Positions 10,309-19,456 of a stretch of 64,000 nt of DNA are shown piece by piece. The position numbers and the translations under genes were made by a program. Positions within the stretch are counted from its first letter, which is position 1. Every line of letters starts with the position of its first letter. The stretch lies in contig NZ_JALEBH010000001.1 of the NCBI RefSeq assembly GCF_022758885.1, forward strand, positions 744,001-808,000, read 5' to 3'. This stretch comes from Sphingobium sp. BYY-5. Its GTDB lineage: Bacteria; Pseudomonadota; Alphaproteobacteria; Sphingomonadales; Sphingomonadaceae. The notes under the pieces are model-generated. The model was not told where the DNA came from and did no database searches. It worked only from the letters and a program-made list of their open reading frames with translations.

Positions 10309-11043
10309 ATGGGCCATTCCGCACCCAAGATCGTGAACCCGGAAGGCATCGCCGAGGAAATCGGCGCCCTGCTGGGATCGATGCTGATCGAAACCGTCGA
10401 TCATGCCGATGAACTGACCTTCACCGTCGCGCGCGAAGACCTGGCCAACGCCATGGTCGCGCTGCGCGACATGGGCCATTACCAGCAGCTGATGGAAATC
10501 GCGGGCGTTGACTATCCGGATCGTCCGGAACGGTTCGAGGTCGCCTATCATCTGCTGAGCGTCACGCGGAACCACCGCGTCCGCGTGAAGGTGTCGACCG
10601 ATGAGGATACGCCGGTCCCCACCGTCACGCACCTCTGGCCAGTCGCCGGCTGGCTGGAGCGTGAGGTGTTCGACATGTATGGCGTCATATTCGACGGCAA
10701 TACCGACCTGCGCCGCATCCTGACCGACTATGGTTTCAAGGGCCATCCGCAGCGCAAGGACTTCCCGCTGACCGGCTATGTTGAACTGCGCTATTCCGAA
10801 GAGGATAAGCGCGTCGTCTATGAACCGGTGAAGCTGGCGCAGGATTTCCGCAGCTTCGACTTCATGTCGCCATGGGAAGGCGCGCAATATGTGCTGCCCG
10901 GTGACGAGAAGGCTGCGGCACCTGCCGCTCCGGCTGCGCCTGCCGCCGCGCCCACCCCCAAGGTGACGGAGAAGCCGGGCGTCAGCGGGGCGGGGGAGCC
11001 TACCGACAGCGCCGCGAATAAAAAGTCTGAGGACAAGGCCTGA
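10309..11043 (+). CDS. nuoC: NADH-quinone oxidoreductase subunit C
   Basis: Peripheral-arm subunit of complex I, 244 aa. The core family signature is present ([20 protein letters not shown] split over the 30-kDa subunit motif; KDFPLTG follows). After about residue 200 there is an alanine/proline-rich tail that ends in charged residues and is not part of the fold; such tails occur in sphingomonad NuoC. The ATG at 10309 lies 1 nt after nuoB, and the stop overlaps the nuoD start by 1 nt. Confidence 0.95.
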   Translation: MGHSAPKIVNPEGIAEEIGALLGSMLIETVDHADELTFTVAREDLANAMVALRDMGHYQQLMEIAGVDYPDRPERFEVAYHLLSVTRNHRVRVKVSTDEDTPVPTVTHLWPVAGWLEREVFDMYGVIFDGNTDLRRILTDYGFKGHPQRKDFPLTGYVELRYSEEDKRVVYEPVKLAQDFRSFDFMSPWEGAQYVLPGDEKAAAPAAPAAPAAAPTPKVTEKPGVSGAGEPTDSAANKKSEDKA

Positions 11044-12278
11044 TGTCCGACTATCTGGAAAAGCTGGACCATGTGACCGACGCGGCGGACCCGACGTTCG
11101 GCGACACGGAAATCCAGAATTACACGATCAACTTCGGCCCGCAGCATCCCGCGGCGCACGGCGTTCTGCGTCTGGTCATGGAGCTGGACGGCGAAATCGT
11201 CGAGCGCTGCGACCCGCATGTCGGCCTGCTCCATCGCGGCACCGAAAAGCTGATCGAATATAAGACCTATATGCAGGCGCTGCCCTATTTCGACCGGCTG
11301 GACTATTGTTCGCCGCTCGGCATGGAGCACAGCTATGTTCTGGCTGTCGAGAAGCTGCTGAACCTGGAAGTGCCGCTGCGCGCGCAATATCTGCGCGTGT
11401 TCTTCGCGGAACTGACCCGCATTTGCAATCACATGCTGAACCTGGGTTCGCACGTGATGGACGTCGGCGCGATGACGCCGAACCTGTGGTTGTTCGAAAT
11501 CCGCGAGGATTGCCTCAACTTCTTCGAGCGCGCATCGGGCGCCCGTATGCACTCGGCCTATTTCCGGCCGGGCGGCGTGCATCAGGATGTGCCGCTCAAG
11601 CTGCTGACCGACATTGCCGACTGGCTCGACACCCGCCTGCCGCGCCTGTTCGAGGACGCGATGAGCCTGGTGGTCGACAACCGCATCTTCAAGCAGCGCA
11701 ATGTCGATATCGCCATCTGTTCGAAGGAAGATGCGCTGAAATGGGGCTTTTCCGGCCCCATGCTGCGCGGTTCGGGCATCGCCTGGGATATCCGCAAGGC
11801 GCAGCCCTATGACGTCTACGACCGGATGGAGTTCGACGTTCCCGTCGGCACCAACTATGACTGCTATGACCGGTTCATGGTCCGCGTCGAGGAAGTTCGC
11901 CAGTCCGCGCGCATCATGAAGCAGTGCCTCAGCGAAATGCCCGAAGGGCCGATCGCCAGCTTCGACCGCAAGGTTTCGCCGCCCAAGCGCGGTGAAATGA
12001 AGCGCTCGATGGAAGCGCTGATCCACCACTTCAAGCTCTATACCGAGGGCTTCCATGTGCCCGCAGGCGAAGTCTATGTCGCGACCGAAAGCCCCAAGGG
12101 CGAGTTCGGCGTCTATCTGGTCAGCGACGGCAGCAACAAACCCTATCGCTGCAAGATCCGCCCGACCGCCTTCTCGCACTTGCAGGCGATGGACTTCATG
12201 ATGAAGGGCCACATGCTCGCCGATACAACCGCTGTCCTGGGCGCGATGGACATCGTGTTCGGGGAGTGTGACCGGTGA
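11043..12278 (+). CDS. nuoD: NADH-quinone oxidoreductase subunit D
   Basis: Lines the quinone pocket together with NuoB. It is 411 aa, with [11 protein letters not shown] and [12 protein letters not shown], which hold the quinone-site histidines, and the C-terminal [15 protein letters not shown] end typical of the family. The start overlaps the nuoC stop by 1 nt and its end overlaps the next small ORF by 4 nt. Confidence 0.97.
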   Translation: MSDYLEKLDHVTDAADPTFGDTEIQNYTINFGPQHPAAHGVLRLVMELDGEIVERCDPHVGLLHRGTEKLIEYKTYMQALPYFDRLDYCSPLGMEHSYVLAVEKLLNLEVPLRAQYLRVFFAELTRICNHMLNLGSHVMDVGAMTPNLWLFEIREDCLNFFERASGARMHSAYFRPGGVHQDVPLKLLTDIADWLDTRLPRLFEDAMSLVVDNRIFKQRNVDIAICSKEDALKWGFSGPMLRGSGIAWDIRKAQPYDVYDRMEFDVPVGTNYDCYDRFMVRVEEVRQSARIMKQCLSEMPEGPIASFDRKVSPPKRGEMKRSMEALIHHFKLYTEGFHVPAGEVYVATESPKGEFGVYLVSDGSNKPYRCKIRPTAFSHLQAMDFMMKGHMLADTTAVLGAMDIVFGECDR

Positions 12279-12463
12279 GGAAGCGCGAGCGCCTTCCGAT
12301 TTGGATACACGCGCTGGTGCTGGGCTTCGTGGCTGCTGCGCTAGTCGGTTTGGGCAGGGTTGTTGATCTTCCAAGCGGGTTTATCGCTGGCGCAGCTTCG
12401 CTCGTAAGCTTCTTTTGGTTCTATCGCGGCGCGGACGCCGTGAAGATGCGGATACGGAATTAA
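12275..12463 (+). CDS. Small membrane protein inside the nuo operon
   Basis: A 62-aa protein starting at a GTG that overlaps the nuoD stop (GTGA) and ending one base into the nuoE ATG (TAATG). It has a basic N terminus (RKRERLP) and two hydrophobic segments at about 10-27 and 33-50, with a basic end. I do not recognise a family. The double overlap makes translation coupled to nuoD and nuoE, so a role in complex I assembly or simply as a translation coupler is possible. Base use is less GC-rich at third positions than in the nuo genes. Confidence 0.65.
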   Translation: MRKRERLPIWIHALVLGFVAAALVGLGRVVDLPSGFIAGAASLVSFFWFYRGADAVKMRIRN

Positions 12464-13131
12464 TGGCTGACGCAGTTCATATCCCCGATGAGGCTGAAAC
12501 CCGAGCGCGCTGGGGCGCGTTCGAGTGGACCGCCGAAAATGCCGAACAGGCCAAGAAGGTCATCGCGCGCTATCCCGCCGGTCGCCAGCAGTCGGCGGTG
12601 ATGCCGCTGCTTGACCTCGCCCAGCGTCAGGTCGGTGCGGAAACGCAGACCCAGGGCTGGCTGCCGGTTCCGGTCATGGAGTATATCGGGCGTCAGCTCG
12701 ATATGCCGTACATGCGCGTCTATGAGGTCGCGACCTTCTACACCATGTACAACCTCGCGCCGGTCGGCCGCTATCATGTGCAGGTGTGCGGCACGACGCC
12801 CTGCATGTTGCGCGGCTCGGACGATGTGTTTTCAGCCTGCAAGAACAAGGGCCTGGTCAAGGGCGGCACGACCCCCGACGGCCTGTTCACCCTGACCGAA
12901 GTCGAATGCCTTGGGGCGTGCGCCAACGCGCCGATGGTCCAGATCAACGACGATAATTTCGAAGATCTGACCTATGACAGCATGAGCGCCGTCCTTGAGA
13001 CGCTGGCCGCCGGTGGCCAGCCCAAGATCGGCCCGCAGATTGACCGTCAGACGAGCGCGCCCGAAGGCGGCCCGACCACTCTGAAAGAGATGGTCACTGC
13101 GAATCACGATTATCGGGGGGATTGGGCATGA
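12463..13131 (+). CDS. nuoE: NADH-quinone oxidoreductase subunit E
   Basis: 24-kDa subunit with the N1a [2Fe-2S] cluster, 222 aa. The four cysteines are visible in VCGTTPCML and in VECLGACANAP. The ATG at 12463 shares one base with the stop of the small ORF before it. A C-terminal tail of about 50 residues (rich in Pro, Gln, Thr) extends beyond the thioredoxin fold. A repeat unit separates it from nuoF. Confidence 0.96.
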   Translation: MADAVHIPDEAETRARWGAFEWTAENAEQAKKVIARYPAGRQQSAVMPLLDLAQRQVGAETQTQGWLPVPVMEYIGRQLDMPYMRVYEVATFYTMYNLAPVGRYHVQVCGTTPCMLRGSDDVFSACKNKGLVKGGTTPDGLFTLTEVECLGACANAPMVQINDDNFEDLTYDSMSAVLETLAAGGQPKIGPQIDRQTSAPEGGPTTLKEMVTANHDYRGDWA

Positions 13132-13144
13132 TGCTTTCTACCCC

Positions 13145-13230
13145 CGTCATCCCAGCGAATGCTGGGATCTCTCTTTTCTTTCCCCTCGCGCCAGTAGGCA
13201 GTGAGACCCCAGCTTTTGCTGGGGTGACGA
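13145..13230. repeat. Palindromic repeat between nuoE and nuoF
   Basis: Left part GTCATCCCAGCGAATGCTGG (13147-13166) and right part CCAGCTTTTGCTGGGGTGAC (13209-13228) each form a hairpin and are also roughly inverse to each other. It fills almost all of the 115-nt nuoE-nuoF gap, so it must be part of the operon mRNA. Confidence 0.75.
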
Positions 13231-13246
13231 ACCTGGGAGGTCAGGC

Positions 13247-14590
13247 ATGACCGACGCACCCGCACCAGCGGCTCCGCCGCCCTTCGTCGGCCCGCTAGCC
13301 GACAAGGACCGCATCTTCACCAACGTCCACGGCTATCAGGATTGGGGCGTCGATGCCGCCATGAAGCGTGGCGATTGGGACAATACCAAGAAGCTGATGG
13401 AAATCGGCCAGGACGCGATCATCGACATCATGAAGGCGTCGAACCTGCGCGGCCGTGGCGGCGCCGGCTTCCCGACCGGCATGAAGTGGAGCTTCATGCC
13501 GAAGGAAAGCAAGGACGGCCGTCCCAGCTTCCTGGTCATCAACGCGGACGAATCCGAACCGGGTTCGTGCAAGGACCGCGAAATCATCCGCCACGATCCG
13601 CACAAGCTGATCGAGGGCGCGCTGATCGCCGGTTTTGCGATGCGGGCGCGCGCCGCCTACATCTATATCCGCGGCGAGTTCATCTATGAGGCGAAGGTTC
13701 TCTTCGCCGCTGTCGAGCAGGCCTATGAAAAGGGCTTCCTGGGCAAGAATGCCTGCGGTTCGGGCTATGATTTCGACGTCTTCGTCCATCGCGGCGCGGG
13801 CGCCTATATCTGCGGCGAGGAAACCGCCCAGATCGAAAGCCTGGAAGGCAAGAAGGGCCAGCCCCGTCTGAAGCCGCCTTTCCCGGCGGGCGCAGGCCTC
13901 TATGGCTGCCCGACCACGGTCAACAATGTGGAATCGATCGCGGTTTCGCCGACCATCCTGCGGCGTGGCGCGGCCTGGTTCAATGGCTTTGGCCGTGAGA
14001 ATAATCGCGGCACCAAGCTGTTCCAGATCAGCGGCCATGTGAACAAGCCCTGCGTCGTCGAGGAATCGATGTCGATCCCGTTCCGCGAACTGATCGACCG
14101 CCATTGCGGCGGTATCCGGGGCGGCTGGGACAATCTGCTGGCGGTGATCCCCGGCGGCTCCTCGGTGCCCCTGGTCCCCGCCAGGGAGATCATGGACGCG
14201 CCGATGGATTTCGACGGCCTTCGTGCGCTGGGTTCCGGCCTGGGCACCGCCGCCGTCATCGTCATGGACAAGTCGACCGACATCGTCCGCGCCATTTCGC
14301 GTCTCTCCTACTTCTACAAGCATGAGAGCTGCGGCCAGTGCACGCCGTGCCGCGAAGGCACCGGCTGGATGTGGCGCGTGATGGAGCGCCTGCGCACCGG
14401 TGACGCCGACCAGAGCGAAATCGACATGTTGTTCCAGGTGACCAAGCAGGTCGAAGGCCACACCATCTGCGCGCTCGGCGACGCGGCGGCATGGCCGATC
14501 CAGGGGCTGATCCGGCACTTCCGCCCGGAAATCGAGCGCCGGATCACTGAAAACAAGGGTAGCGCCCCCGTCATGGAGGCAGCGGAGTAA
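13247..14590 (+). CDS. nuoF: NADH-quinone oxidoreductase subunit F
   Basis: NADH- and FMN-binding subunit with cluster N3, 447 aa. [13 protein letters not shown] forms the FMN/NADH site, [13 protein letters not shown] follows, [18 protein letters not shown] is the ESLEG segment, and [11 protein letters not shown] with a later cysteine (HTICALGD) ligates the [4Fe-4S] cluster. The ATG at 13247 is preceded by GGGAGG. nuoG follows after 2 nt. Confidence 0.97.
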   Translation: MTDAPAPAAPPPFVGPLADKDRIFTNVHGYQDWGVDAAMKRGDWDNTKKLMEIGQDAIIDIMKASNLRGRGGAGFPTGMKWSFMPKESKDGRPSFLVINADESEPGSCKDREIIRHDPHKLIEGALIAGFAMRARAAYIYIRGEFIYEAKVLFAAVEQAYEKGFLGKNACGSGYDFDVFVHRGAGAYICGEETAQIESLEGKKGQPRLKPPFPAGAGLYGCPTTVNNVESIAVSPTILRRGAAWFNGFGRENNRGTKLFQISGHVNKPCVVEESMSIPFRELIDRHCGGIRGGWDNLLAVIPGGSSVPLVPAREIMDAPMDFDGLRALGSGLGTAAVIVMDKSTDIVRAISRLSYFYKHESCGQCTPCREGTGWMWRVMERLRTGDADQSEIDMLFQVTKQVEGHTICALGDAAAWPIQGLIRHFRPEIERRITENKGSAPVMEAAE

Positions 14591-14592
14591 CC

Positions 14593-16623
14593 ATGCCCAA
14601 GGTCAAAGTAGACGGCGTAGAACTCGAAGTTCCGGCGGGCGCGACTGTCCTCCAGGCTTGCGAGCAGGCGGGGAAGGAAATCCCCCGTTTCTGCTATCAT
14701 GAGCGCCTTTCCATCGCCGGCAATTGCCGCATGTGCCTGGTCGAGGTGAAGCCTGGGCCACCCAAGCCGCAGGCGTCCTGTGCGCTTCCGGCGGCGGACG
14801 GGCAGGAAATCCGCACCGACAGCGAAATGGTCAAGAAGGCCCGCGAAGGGGTGATGGAGTTCCTGCTCATCAACCATCCGCTGGATTGCCCGATCTGCGA
14901 TCAGGGCGGCGAGTGCGATCTCCAGGATCAGTCGGTTGCTTACGGTCGGGGGTCGTCGCGCTATGACGAGAATAAGCGCGCCGTCACCGAGAAATATATG
15001 GGCCCGATCGTCAAGACGGTCATGACCCGTTGCATCCAGTGCACCCGCTGCGTGCGTTTTGCGGAAGAAGTCGCGGGCGTGCCGGAAATCGGCGCCATCT
15101 ATCGCGGCGAGAATATGCAGATCACCACCTATCTCGAACATGCCGCCAAGAGCGAGCTGTCGGGCAATGTGGTCGATCTTTGCCCGGTCGGCGCGCTGAC
15201 CGCCAAGCCCTACGCCTTCGAAGCGCGTCCGTGGGAATTGAAGAAGACCCATGCGATCGACGTGATGGATGCGGTTGGCACCAACATTCGCCTCGACAGC
15301 CGGGGTCGGCAGGTGCTCCGCGCCGTGCCGCGCATCAATGACGACGTGAACGAGGAGTGGGCGAGCGACAAGGCCCGTCACAATGTCGACGGTCTGGTGC
15401 GCAAGCGCCTCGACAAGCCGTTCATCCGCAAGGATGGCAATCTGGTTCCGGCGACCTGGGCGGAAGCCTTCGCCGCCATTGCCGCTGTCCAGCATGGCGG
15501 CAGCGTTGCGGCGATCGCGGGTGATCTGCTCGACTGCGAGACCATGTTCGCCGGCAAGGCGCTGGTCGAGAAGCTGGGCGGCACGATGCTGGAAGGCCGT
15601 CAGACCGGCCTGTCCTACGACGTGTCGAGCCTGTCGTCGGTGGTGTTCAACACGCCGCTGGCTGACCTAGAAACGGCGGATGTCATCCTGCTGGTCGGCA
15701 CCAACCTGCGTTGGGAAGCGCCGCTGGTGAACACTCGTATCCGCAAGGCGATCAAGAAGGGCGCGAAGGTTTTCGCGGTCGGACCGGAATATGATCTGAC
15801 CTACAAGGTCGAATGGCTGGGCAATGACGCCTCGCTGCTCGCCAAGCTGCCCAAGGCGGTTGTCGAAGCCTTCAAGGGCGCTGCCCGTCCGGCGATGATC
15901 GTCGGCGGCGGCGTGCTGGCCAAGGACGGCGCGCATGGTGACACGCTGGCGCTGGTCGAGACGTTGGGCCTCGTGAAGGACGCCGCTTCGGCAGGCTCAG
16001 GACAGGGCTGGAACGGTTACAACGTCCTGCACTTCGCGGCGGCCCGCATGGGCGGACTGATGCTGGGCTATGCGACCCAGGGCGGCATCAAGGCGGTGGC
16101 GGCGGCCAAGCCCAAGCTGCTCTTCTCGCTGGGTGCGGACGAAGTCGATTATTCGGCCTTCGAGGACAGCTTCAAGGTCTATATCGGCCATCATGGCGAC
16201 AAGGGCGCCCATGCGGCGGATGTGATCCTGCCGGGCGCAAGCTATGCCGAAAAGGCGGGCACCTACGTCAATCTGGAAGGCCGCGTGCAGTTCGGTGAAA
16301 AGGCCGTGTTCGCGCCGGGCGACGCCCGCGAGGACTGGTCGATCCTGCGCGCTTTGTCCGAAGCGCTGGGCGCCAAGCTGCCGTTCGACAGCTTCGCGCA
16401 GCTCCGTGCGGAGATGGCGAAGGCGGTTCCCGCTCTGGGCGTCGAAGGTCTGGTCGATTATGGCTGGTCCATCCCCAAGCTGCCGACTGGTGCGACTGGC
16501 GAATTCGGTTCGCCGATCAAGGATTTCTACCTCACCAACGCGATCTGCCGCGCCAGCCCGACGATGCAGCAATGCTCGGCCGAGCTGATCCATGGTGAAA
16601 GCTTCGCGGAGGCCGCAGAGTGA
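14593..16623 (+). CDS. nuoG: NADH-quinone oxidoreductase subunit G
   Basis: 75-kDa iron-sulfur subunit, 676 aa. In order: an N-terminal [2Fe-2S] domain ([15 protein letters not shown]), the His-Cys3 cluster motif ([18 protein letters not shown]), a [4Fe-4S] motif ([10 protein letters not shown] with the later LCPVGAL), then the molybdopterin-oxidoreductase-like region that has lost its cofactor. Length fits the alphaproteobacterial form. The stop overlaps the GTG of nuoH by 4 nt. Confidence 0.97.
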   Translation: MPKVKVDGVELEVPAGATVLQACEQAGKEIPRFCYHERLSIAGNCRMCLVEVKPGPPKPQASCALPAADGQEIRTDSEMVKKAREGVMEFLLINHPLDCPICDQGGECDLQDQSVAYGRGSSRYDENKRAVTEKYMGPIVKTVMTRCIQCTRCVRFAEEVAGVPEIGAIYRGENMQITTYLEHAAKSELSGNVVDLCPVGALTAKPYAFEARPWELKKTHAIDVMDAVGTNIRLDSRGRQVLRAVPRINDDVNEEWASDKARHNVDGLVRKRLDKPFIRKDGNLVPATWAEAFAAIAAVQHGGSVAAIAGDLLDCETMFAGKALVEKLGGTMLEGRQTGLSYDVSSLSSVVFNTPLADLETADVILLVGTNLRWEAPLVNTRIRKAIKKGAKVFAVGPEYDLTYKVEWLGNDASLLAKLPKAVVEAFKGAARPAMIVGGGVLAKDGAHGDTLALVETLGLVKDAASAGSGQGWNGYNVLHFAAARMGGLMLGYATQGGIKAVAAAKPKLLFSLGADEVDYSAFEDSFKVYIGHHGDKGAHAADVILPGASYAEKAGTYVNLEGRVQFGEKAVFAPGDAREDWSILRALSEALGAKLPFDSFAQLRAEMAKAVPALGVEGLVDYGWSIPKLPTGATGEFGSPIKDFYLTNAICRASPTMQQCSAELIHGESFAEAAE

Positions 16624-17669
16624 CCGCTTTCTTCCAAGGCCTGGGCCTGCCGTTCGAAGGCGCCTGGCTGCTCTCCACCGTCATCGGCATATTGGTGATC
16701 TGTCTGCCGGTCATGCTGGCGGTCGCGATGATCATCTATGCCGACCGCAAGATCTGGGCGGCGATGGCGCTGCGCCGTGGTCCCAACGTCGTCGGTCCTT
16801 TCGGCCTGCTCCAGTCCTTCGCGGATGGCTTGAAGGTCTTCCTTCAGGAAACCATCGTCCCGTCGGCCGCGAACAAGACTTTGTTCCTGATCGCGCCGAT
16901 CATCACCTTCACGGTGGCGCTGATGGCCTGGGCCGTCGTGCCGTTCCAGGTGGGCGTGGTGTTGGCCAACATCAATGTCGGCCTGCTCTACATCCTCGCG
17001 ATCAGCTCGCTGGGCGTCTATGGCGTGGTGCTGTCGGGCTGGGCGTCCAACTCCAAATATCCCTTCTATTCCGCGATCCGCGCCAGCGCGCAGATGATTT
17101 CCTATGAAGTCTCGATCGGCTTCATCCTGATCACCGTCGTTCTGTGGGCCGGCAGCTTCAACCTGACCGCGATCGTGGAAAGCCAGAAGGGCTATTATGG
17201 CTTCCTGAACGGTAACGGCTTCAACCCGCTGCTCTTCCCGATGGCGATCATGTTCCTGATTTCGGCCATGGCGGAAACGGCACGCGCGCCCTTCGACCTG
17301 ACCGAGGCGGAAAGCGAACTCGTCGCGGGTTATCAGACCGAATATTCGTCCATGGCCTTCGCGCTCTTCTGGCTGGGCGAATATGCGAACGTGATCCTGA
17401 TGTGCGCATTGAACGCGATCCTCTTCTGGGGCGGTTATCTGCCGCCGCTGGACTGGGCGCCGCTCTATTATGTGCCGGGCATCCTGTGGCTGTTCGCCAA
17501 GATCCTGTTTTTCTTCTTCGTCTTCTCCTGGGTGAAGGCGACGGTGCCCCGCTACCGTTATGACCAGTTGATGCGGCTGGGCTGGAAGATATTCCTGCCG
17601 ACCTCGCTCTTCTTCGTCTTCCTGGTTTCGGGCTTCCTCATGCTGACGCGCTATGGAGGCGCACAATGA
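16620..17669 (+). CDS. nuoH: NADH-quinone oxidoreductase subunit H
   Basis: Membrane subunit that joins the peripheral and membrane arms and shapes the quinone tunnel. The 349-aa protein has eight expected helices, [17 protein letters not shown] near the N terminus, and the EGESELVAG-like [20 protein letters not shown] loop region (only its central EAESELVAG part is diagnostic). The GTG at 16620 overlaps the nuoG stop; its stop overlaps nuoI by 4 nt. Confidence 0.97.
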   Translation: MTAFFQGLGLPFEGAWLLSTVIGILVICLPVMLAVAMIIYADRKIWAAMALRRGPNVVGPFGLLQSFADGLKVFLQETIVPSAANKTLFLIAPIITFTVALMAWAVVPFQVGVVLANINVGLLYILAISSLGVYGVVLSGWASNSKYPFYSAIRASAQMISYEVSIGFILITVVLWAGSFNLTAIVESQKGYYGFLNGNGFNPLLFPMAIMFLISAMAETARAPFDLTEAESELVAGYQTEYSSMAFALFWLGEYANVILMCALNAILFWGGYLPPLDWAPLYYVPGILWLFAKILFFFFVFSWVKATVPRYRYDQLMRLGWKIFLPTSLFFVFLVSGFLMLTRYGGAQ

Positions 17670-18151
17670 GCCTCGCTTATTACGTCAAATCGTTCACGCT
17701 CTGGGAGTTTGTGAAGGCGCACTGGCTGACCTTGAAATATTTTTTCAAGCCCAAGGCGACGATCAACTACCCGTACGAGAAGAACCCGATTTCGCCGCGC
17801 TTCCGGGGTGAACATGCACTGCGCCGCTATCCCAACGGGGAAGAGCGCTGCATCGCGTGCAAGCTGTGCGAGGCCATTTGTCCGGCGCAGGCGATCACCA
17901 TCGAGGCGCAGCCGCGCGACGATGGCAGCCGCCGTACCACGCGCTACGACATCGACATGACCAAGTGCATCTATTGCGGCTTCTGTCAGGAAGCCTGCCC
18001 GGTGGATGCCATTGTCGAAGGCCCGAACTTCGAGTTCGCGACCGAAACCCGCGAGGAGCTGATCTACGACAAGGTCAAGCTTCTGGAAAACGGTGACAAG
18101 TGGGAGCGCGCAATCGCCGCGAACCTTGCCGCCGATGCCCCGTATCGGTAA
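17666..18151 (+). CDS. nuoI: NADH-quinone oxidoreductase subunit I
   Basis: Ferredoxin-like subunit with clusters N6a and N6b, 161 aa. Two [4Fe-4S] motifs are complete: [12 protein letters not shown] and [12 protein letters not shown]. The N-terminal part has the amphipathic segment that contacts NuoH. Starts with ATG overlapping the nuoH stop. A repeat unit of 80 nt separates it from nuoJ. Confidence 0.97.
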   Translation: MSLAYYVKSFTLWEFVKAHWLTLKYFFKPKATINYPYEKNPISPRFRGEHALRRYPNGEERCIACKLCEAICPAQAITIEAQPRDDGSRRTTRYDIDMTKCIYCGFCQEACPVDAIVEGPNFEFATETREELIYDKVKLLENGDKWERAIAANLAADAPYR

Positions 18152-18176
18152 TGCGCGCCATGATTGAAACATATCC

Positions 18177-18255
18177 CGTTCGGGCTGAGCTTGTCGAAGC
18201 CCTTCTCTTCTCCTCGAAGAAAAGTGCAACCCTTCGACAAGCTCAGGGCGAACGG
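18177..18255. repeat. Sphingomonad-type palindrome between nuoI and nuoJ
   Basis: Left arm GCTGAGCTTGTCGAAGCCC (18184-18202) is the inverse of the right arm CCTTCGACAAGCTCAGGGC (18231-18249), with a CTTCTCTTCTCCTCGAAGAAAAG hairpin region between. The unit belongs to the same family as 1972-2086 and lies within the nuo message. Confidence 0.85.
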
Positions 18256-18278
18256 AAGTTGGGGGGTCGTCAGGACCA

Positions 18279-18890
18279 ATGATCCATGTTTTCGCCTTTT
18301 ATCTGTTCGCCATTCTGGTGGTGTCCAGCGGCGCGCTGACGATATTGTCGCGCAACCCGGTCCATTCGGTCCTCTGGCTGATCCTGGCCTTCTTCAACGC
18401 CGCGGGCCTGATGGTCCTGCTCGGCGCCGAATTCATCGCGATGCTGCTTGTCATCGTCTATGTCGGCGCGGTCGCGGTGCTGTTCCTGTTCGTCGTCATG
18501 ATGCTCGACATCGACTTCGCCGAACTGCGCGCCGGTTTTGTCAGCTATCTGCCCTTCGGCCTGCTGATCGCGGCGGTGCTGCTGGCGGAAATCGTGCTGG
18601 GCATCGGCCTGTGGAGCGCCGGTCCCATCGAACTGGCGCAGCGCGCCGGTCCGGTGAACCCGGAACTCACCAACATCCAGGCGATCGGTGGGCTGCTCTA
18701 TACCCGCTACATCTTCCTGTTCGAAGCGGCGGGCATCGTCCTGCTGGTCGCGATGATCGGCGCCATCGTGCTGACCCATCGTGCCCGTGGCGGCGTGAAG
18801 GGCCAAAACGTCGCCAAGCAGAACCGCCGCCGTCCGCAGGACGCCGTGCGTAACATCAATCAGCCCGTGGGGCAGGGGGTGGAGCTGTGA
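18279..18890 (+). CDS. nuoJ: NADH-quinone oxidoreductase subunit J
   Basis: Membrane subunit of 203 aa with five expected helices; the HSVLWLILAFFNAAGL region and the VGAVAVLFLFVVMMLD segment with its pi-bulge helix are typical. The charged C-terminal tail is rich in Arg/Lys/Gln. Repeat units lie on both sides of the gene (18177-18255 and 18905-19008). Confidence 0.96.
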   Translation: MIHVFAFYLFAILVVSSGALTILSRNPVHSVLWLILAFFNAAGLMVLLGAEFIAMLLVIVYVGAVAVLFLFVVMMLDIDFAELRAGFVSYLPFGLLIAAVLLAEIVLGIGLWSAGPIELAQRAGPVNPELTNIQAIGGLLYTRYIFLFEAAGIVLLVAMIGAIVLTHRARGGVKGQNVAKQNRRRPQDAVRNINQPVGQGVEL

Positions 18891-18904
18891 TCGATCATTT
18901 CCAC

Positions 18905-19008
18905 GCTGTCATCCCGAACTCGTTTCAGGATCCATTGGCTCTGATGTCCGAGCGTCATTGCGACCGTTGTTGCTCATGGATGCTGAAACAAGTTCAGCAT
19001 GACGAAAT
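18905..19008. repeat. Palindromic repeat between nuoJ and nuoK
   Basis: GTCATCCCGAACTCGTTTCAG near 18908-18928 is matched in inverse by CTGAAACAAGTTCAGCATGAC near 18982-19002. The unit fills the 133-nt nuoJ-nuoK gap. Confidence 0.75.
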
Positions 19009-19023
19009 TGAGGGGGCGGCCCG

Positions 19024-19329
19024 ATGATCGGCCTTCAACATTATATGGTGGTCAGCGCCATCCTCTTCGTGATGGGGGTGCTGGGCATCTTCATCAATCG
19101 CAAGAATGTCATCATCATCCTGATGGCGATCGAGCTGATCCTGCTCAGCGTGAACATCAACCTTGTCGCCTTCAGCGCCTTCCTGGGTGATCTGGTGGGT
19201 CAGGTTTTCTCGATGTTCGTGCTGACCGTCGCGGCGGGTGAGGCGGCCATCGGCCTTGCGATCCTCGTCATTTACTTCCGTGGTCGCGGCACCATTGCCG
19301 TCGACGATGTCAATCGGATGAAGGGCTGA
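19024..19329 (+). CDS. nuoK: NADH-quinone oxidoreductase subunit K
   Basis: Small antiporter-related subunit, 101 aa, three helices. The two functional glutamates are present: one in the [14 protein letters not shown] segment and one in [13 protein letters not shown]. The ATG at 19024 is chosen because it leaves the standard N terminus ([14 protein letters not shown]). Confidence 0.96.
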   Translation: MIGLQHYMVVSAILFVMGVLGIFINRKNVIIILMAIELILLSVNINLVAFSAFLGDLVGQVFSMFVLTVAAGEAAIGLAILVIYFRGRGTIAVDDVNRMKG

Positions 19330-19360
19330 TGCACGTGCCGGCCAATGCCATAATTTCCGT

Positions 19361-19441
19361 CATCCCGGACTTGATCCGGGATCCAGGGTTCCAGGCGCTG
19401 TACGATGTCGCCCTGGATACTGACTTTCGTCAGGATGACGT
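19361..19441. repeat. Palindromic repeat between nuoK and nuoL
   Basis: GTCATCCCGGACTTGATCCGGGATCC (first 20 bases at 19362-19381) forms a hairpin; the right end GACTTTCGTCAGGATGAC (19423-19440) is a distant inverse. It fills most of the 127-nt gap and ends just before the nuoL ribosome-binding site. Confidence 0.7.
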
Positions 19442-19456
19442 GGAGGGTCTTGCCCT

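Noticed and set aside
10818-12374. Long antisense open frames opposite nuo genes, here and at 16527-17666, 19430-21142, 21469-23073 and 22911-24596
   Set aside because: High GC makes antisense frames stay open; the plus-strand frames carry all complex I motifs.
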